Shown: positions 61,603 through 64,000 of the stretch, in pieces
Layout of the letters: each line of letters starts with the position of its first letter
Numbering within the stretch: the first letter of the stretch is position 1
Assembly: GCF_026262505.1 (NCBI RefSeq)
Contig: NC_067208.1
Location: 12,719,962 to 12,783,961, forward strand
Source of the DNA: Trichomonas vaginalis G3
Lineage: Eukaryota > Parabasalia > Trichomonadida > Trichomonadidae
Direction of reading: 5' to 3'
Length of the DNA stretch: 64,000 bases
Program-made: the position numbers and the translations under genes
The notes under the pieces: model-generated
Databases searched by the model: none
What the model saw: the letters and a program-made list of their open reading frames with translations, nothing else
Told to the model about the DNA's origin: nothing

Positions 61603-64000
61603 ATGACTATTGCTGCATATGCGTATGAAACAAATGAAGCAAGAAGAGCACATGAACTAGTAAACGAAAACTCAACTTTAACCATTGAAGGCAATGATTT
61701 AGTCATTGACGATGGAAAAACTAAAAAAGTCATTGATTTCGATACTTTTAACACTTATGACCCATTCATTACAATAAGTAAAGTTCCATCATAAATGATG
61801 GAACGGTGCAATATATAAATTCTACAGTAGATGCCTCATTAGTGAAAGTATTAAATGTTCTCATTGAATTGTTAAAGAGCTTTCGATTTGACGACAACAT
61901 TAAATGCCTAAAGAATTTAGTCATGAATGAGAAACAAATTCTCGGCGTTGCTGGTAGCAGTAATGATGTACACCTTATGACATTAGAATATTATAACGAA
62001 CATAAAGATGAACTGAAAGGAGAGAAGGGTGACACCGGACCTCAAGGACGACCACAAGGAATACAAGGAATACAAGGAACAAGGAATACAAGGACCTCAA
62101 GGTGAAAACGGTTTGGATGGTGAAGATGGAAAGGATGGAAAAACTGCTAAATCATGGATATGGAACCTTATAAATACTGGTTTAACAGCTGCTTCATATG
62201 GAGTTCTTCAATACCAAATCGGAAAGATATGGGCAGTACTTGGTGAAGAAGTTTTAGATGACGTTAAAAATGCTTTGAACTTCATTTCAAATGGTTCGGA
62301 TACTATTAAAACTTTATCTGGTTGGATGCAAGAAACAAGGAGTCAAATAGATACTGTAAGACGTATAGCAAACAATGCACGTACGGGATTGGATACTTTA
62401 CGAGAAGCACAAAATACACTAAAGGAAGCAAATGATATTCTTGGCTCAGTATCAGACATGCATGAAGATTGGCTTAAAGGTATTGACAAATCTTTAAAAA
62501 ATCACAGTCAGTCTATTGCTGACTACAAGAAAAGTATAGATTTTTTACATAGTGCTATGGACGTACATGATGGAAGCATAAGGAACTTACTTAATGCTAA
62601 CAATAACTTACCAGGAACTATTAAAGCATTTATAAAGTCCTTTGTAAAGCCTGGTGCTCTAACATTTAGGTCTTTGAGAGCAAGAGCATTGAAGTCAAGA
62701 GATGCAGAAACTCCAACAGAACCTACAGAAGGAACTGAAACAACAGAAACTCCAGAAGAACAACCAAAACCAACAGCTAATGAAATATTGTTCGAATATT
62801 TTCCAAGGTACTCTGTTCTCATTGCATACATTCAAGAAATACTTAAGAAAGCAGACTTGACTTTAGGAGATGATGAAAGTTCTGTATATCTTTCGTTCCA
62901 GTTTCAAATAGCAGAACTTTTGAGACAGATATGCTTAATGTATGACAACATCTCTGATTTCACAAGATATGATGACGACCATGACCCCGAACACGGTGAA
63001 GAAGAAGTTTTACAAACATCCATTAAGACAGGAAAGGTTTTAACTCAAAGTCTCATTATTGACACCAAAGATGGCGAAGTGGATGTTCTTCAAGAGCTGA
63101 AGAAAAATACTTCTTCGGGAGGTGGTGGTAGGCATGAACTTGAAATAAATGAGATAGAAGAGAAATTAGCCGAAAAAGCAGATAAAAACCATGTTCATTA
63201 TATATGTTCAGATGAACAGATTATAACGGACTACCATGGATATTTAACACAGGATGAAGAAGTGAAGACGAAAGATGTTAATGAAAGAAGATATAAATTC
63301 ATTCGTGCTAAAGGTTATGACATACGCTGTACTGTACAGTATGACACAGGTAAAGCACCAGAAGTATTTGGTTATAACGATGAAATTTATGCTTCATACT
63401 TCTTTGTTAACGGTGTATTAGTTGAACCAAGATTTACATTGAGAGTTAAGGCAAAAATAACTTTTGAAGATGCTATTAAAAGTAAAGCTGACAAAGTTGA
63501 ACTTGAAGCAATGAACAAAGTTTTGAAATCTCATAAACACAACATCTCCGATATAAATGAACTTCAAGCTACATTAGACAGTAAAGCCGACAAGAACCAT
63601 ACACATAAATCCTTCACTACTGTTAGAGCAGACGACATAATATTGAACTATGATTTGGGTTCAAGTGCACCTTTAGAGAATCCGAGTACAAGCGTAAAAG
63701 ATACTCTTAACAATTTAGATAACAGTTGCAGGAATATCGAAGGTCATGTCAGAAACTTTGAAGCATATGAACTACCAGCAATGTTAGATAAAAAAGCCGA
63801 CAAGAACCATACACATAAATCCTTCACTACTGTTAGAGCAGACGACATAATATTGAACTATGATTTGGGTTCAAGTGCACCTTTAGAGAATCCGAGTACA
63901 AGCGTAAAAGATACTCTTAACAATTTAGATAACAGTTGCAGGAATATCGAAGGTCATGTCAGAAACTTTGAAGCATATGAACTACCAGCAATGTTAGATA
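61603..64000 (+). pseudogene. Collagen-like fibre gene, element D (runs off window)
   Basis: N-terminal block (STLTIEGNDLVIDDGK) like the other fibres, then a collagen-like GEKGDTGPQG region near 62020-62140, a long alpha-helical shaft with a GDDESS-type break, an E/T/P-rich linker, and HVH, HKH and HTH motifs in the last 800 bases. From about 62100 the frame stays open to the window edge. The first part is broken about twice. A collagen segment plus HxH needle units is typical of phage and giant-virus surface fibres. The tip would lie beyond the window. Confidence 0.7.
63586..64000 (+). repeat. 210-bp fibre repeat
   Basis: A 70-codon unit that begins KADKNHTHKSFTTVRADD (63586) recurs exactly 210 bases later (63796), and the copies are identical by eye. 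The repeat continues past the window edge. Confidence 0.9.

Larger units (their letters stand above)
56540..64000. mobile_element. Element D: broken capsid-bearing element
   Basis: Visible parts: several short genes, a locus related to the 282-aa protein of C, an A32-type ATPase locus, the basic-start family, the capsid-accessory family and a long collagen-like fibre gene running off the window. Gene families match elements A-C. No capsid gene, integrase or polymerase is in view, so Maverick versus PLV cannot be decided. It is broken in roughly a dozen places, so it is older or poorer in sequence quality than element B. The left edge is not defined. Confidence 0.7.

Noticed and set aside
1-64000. 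tRNA, rRNA or other standard RNA genes
   Set aside because: No cloverleaf or rRNA-like segment was recognised on either strand by eye; the GC-rich fold-back at 56405-56451 is too short and does not match a known RNA.

Overview
The window looks like AT-rich, intron-poor protist DNA that is crowded with capsid-bearing mobile elements. The best guess is a trichomonad (parabasalid): Maverick/Polinton-type elements, an IS481-like DDE transposon and a very divergent kinase gene sit together, which fits that group. This is inferred from content; no rRNA or tRNA was seen to fix the species.

Layout. (A) 1-7169: right-hand part of a Maverick-like element, broken, with a major capsid gene, a coiled-coil protein, a small basic protein and a tandem-repeat surface-type protein. 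It ends in a structured hairpin plus 27 T. 7170-7896 is AT-rich spacer. Three long, perfect or near-loopless hairpins follow at 7897-8079. (B) about 8.1-19.4 kb: a nearly whole polinton-like virus (PLV) with double-jelly-roll capsid, A32-type packaging ATPase, minor virion proteins, phage-type fibre, KilA-N regulator and a primase-SF3 helicase in place of a protein-primed polymerase. No integrase was found in it. 19404-31360 and 34722-45600: about 180 copies of a roughly 126-bp satellite, split by a Maverick fragment (31361-34696) and a 25-N gap. The satellite is homologous to repeats lying between the genes of B, in inverted orientation. (C) 45601-50539: end part of a Maverick with integrase remnant, fibre, minor virion proteins and adenine methyltransferase, ending in the same hairpin plus 29 T, five bases from the stop of a host pseudokinase-like gene (50545-51390). 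52460-54780 is a second tandem array (about 119 bp unit), apparently grown from one end of a plain IS481-like DNA transposon (54719-56372). (D) about 56.5 kb to the window end: another broken capsid-bearing element with packaging ATPase, minor virion proteins and a long collagen-like fibre running off the edge.

How the parts work together. A-D share gene families that are not obvious from names alone: a roughly 220-aa protein with a basic start, a 160-280-aa protein with a conserved end, a roughly 240-aa capsid-accessory protein, and fibres with a common N-terminal block and a phage-like HxH tip. All four use the same 17-19-bp AT-rich box between divergent start codons, implying shared promoter logic with almost no 5' leader. 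Several gene ends carry GC-rich hairpins with three-base loops. The second satellite block and 31.4-34.7 kb have a dense scatter of one-base length changes, which suggests unpolished long-read sequence; breaks counted there may not all be biological.
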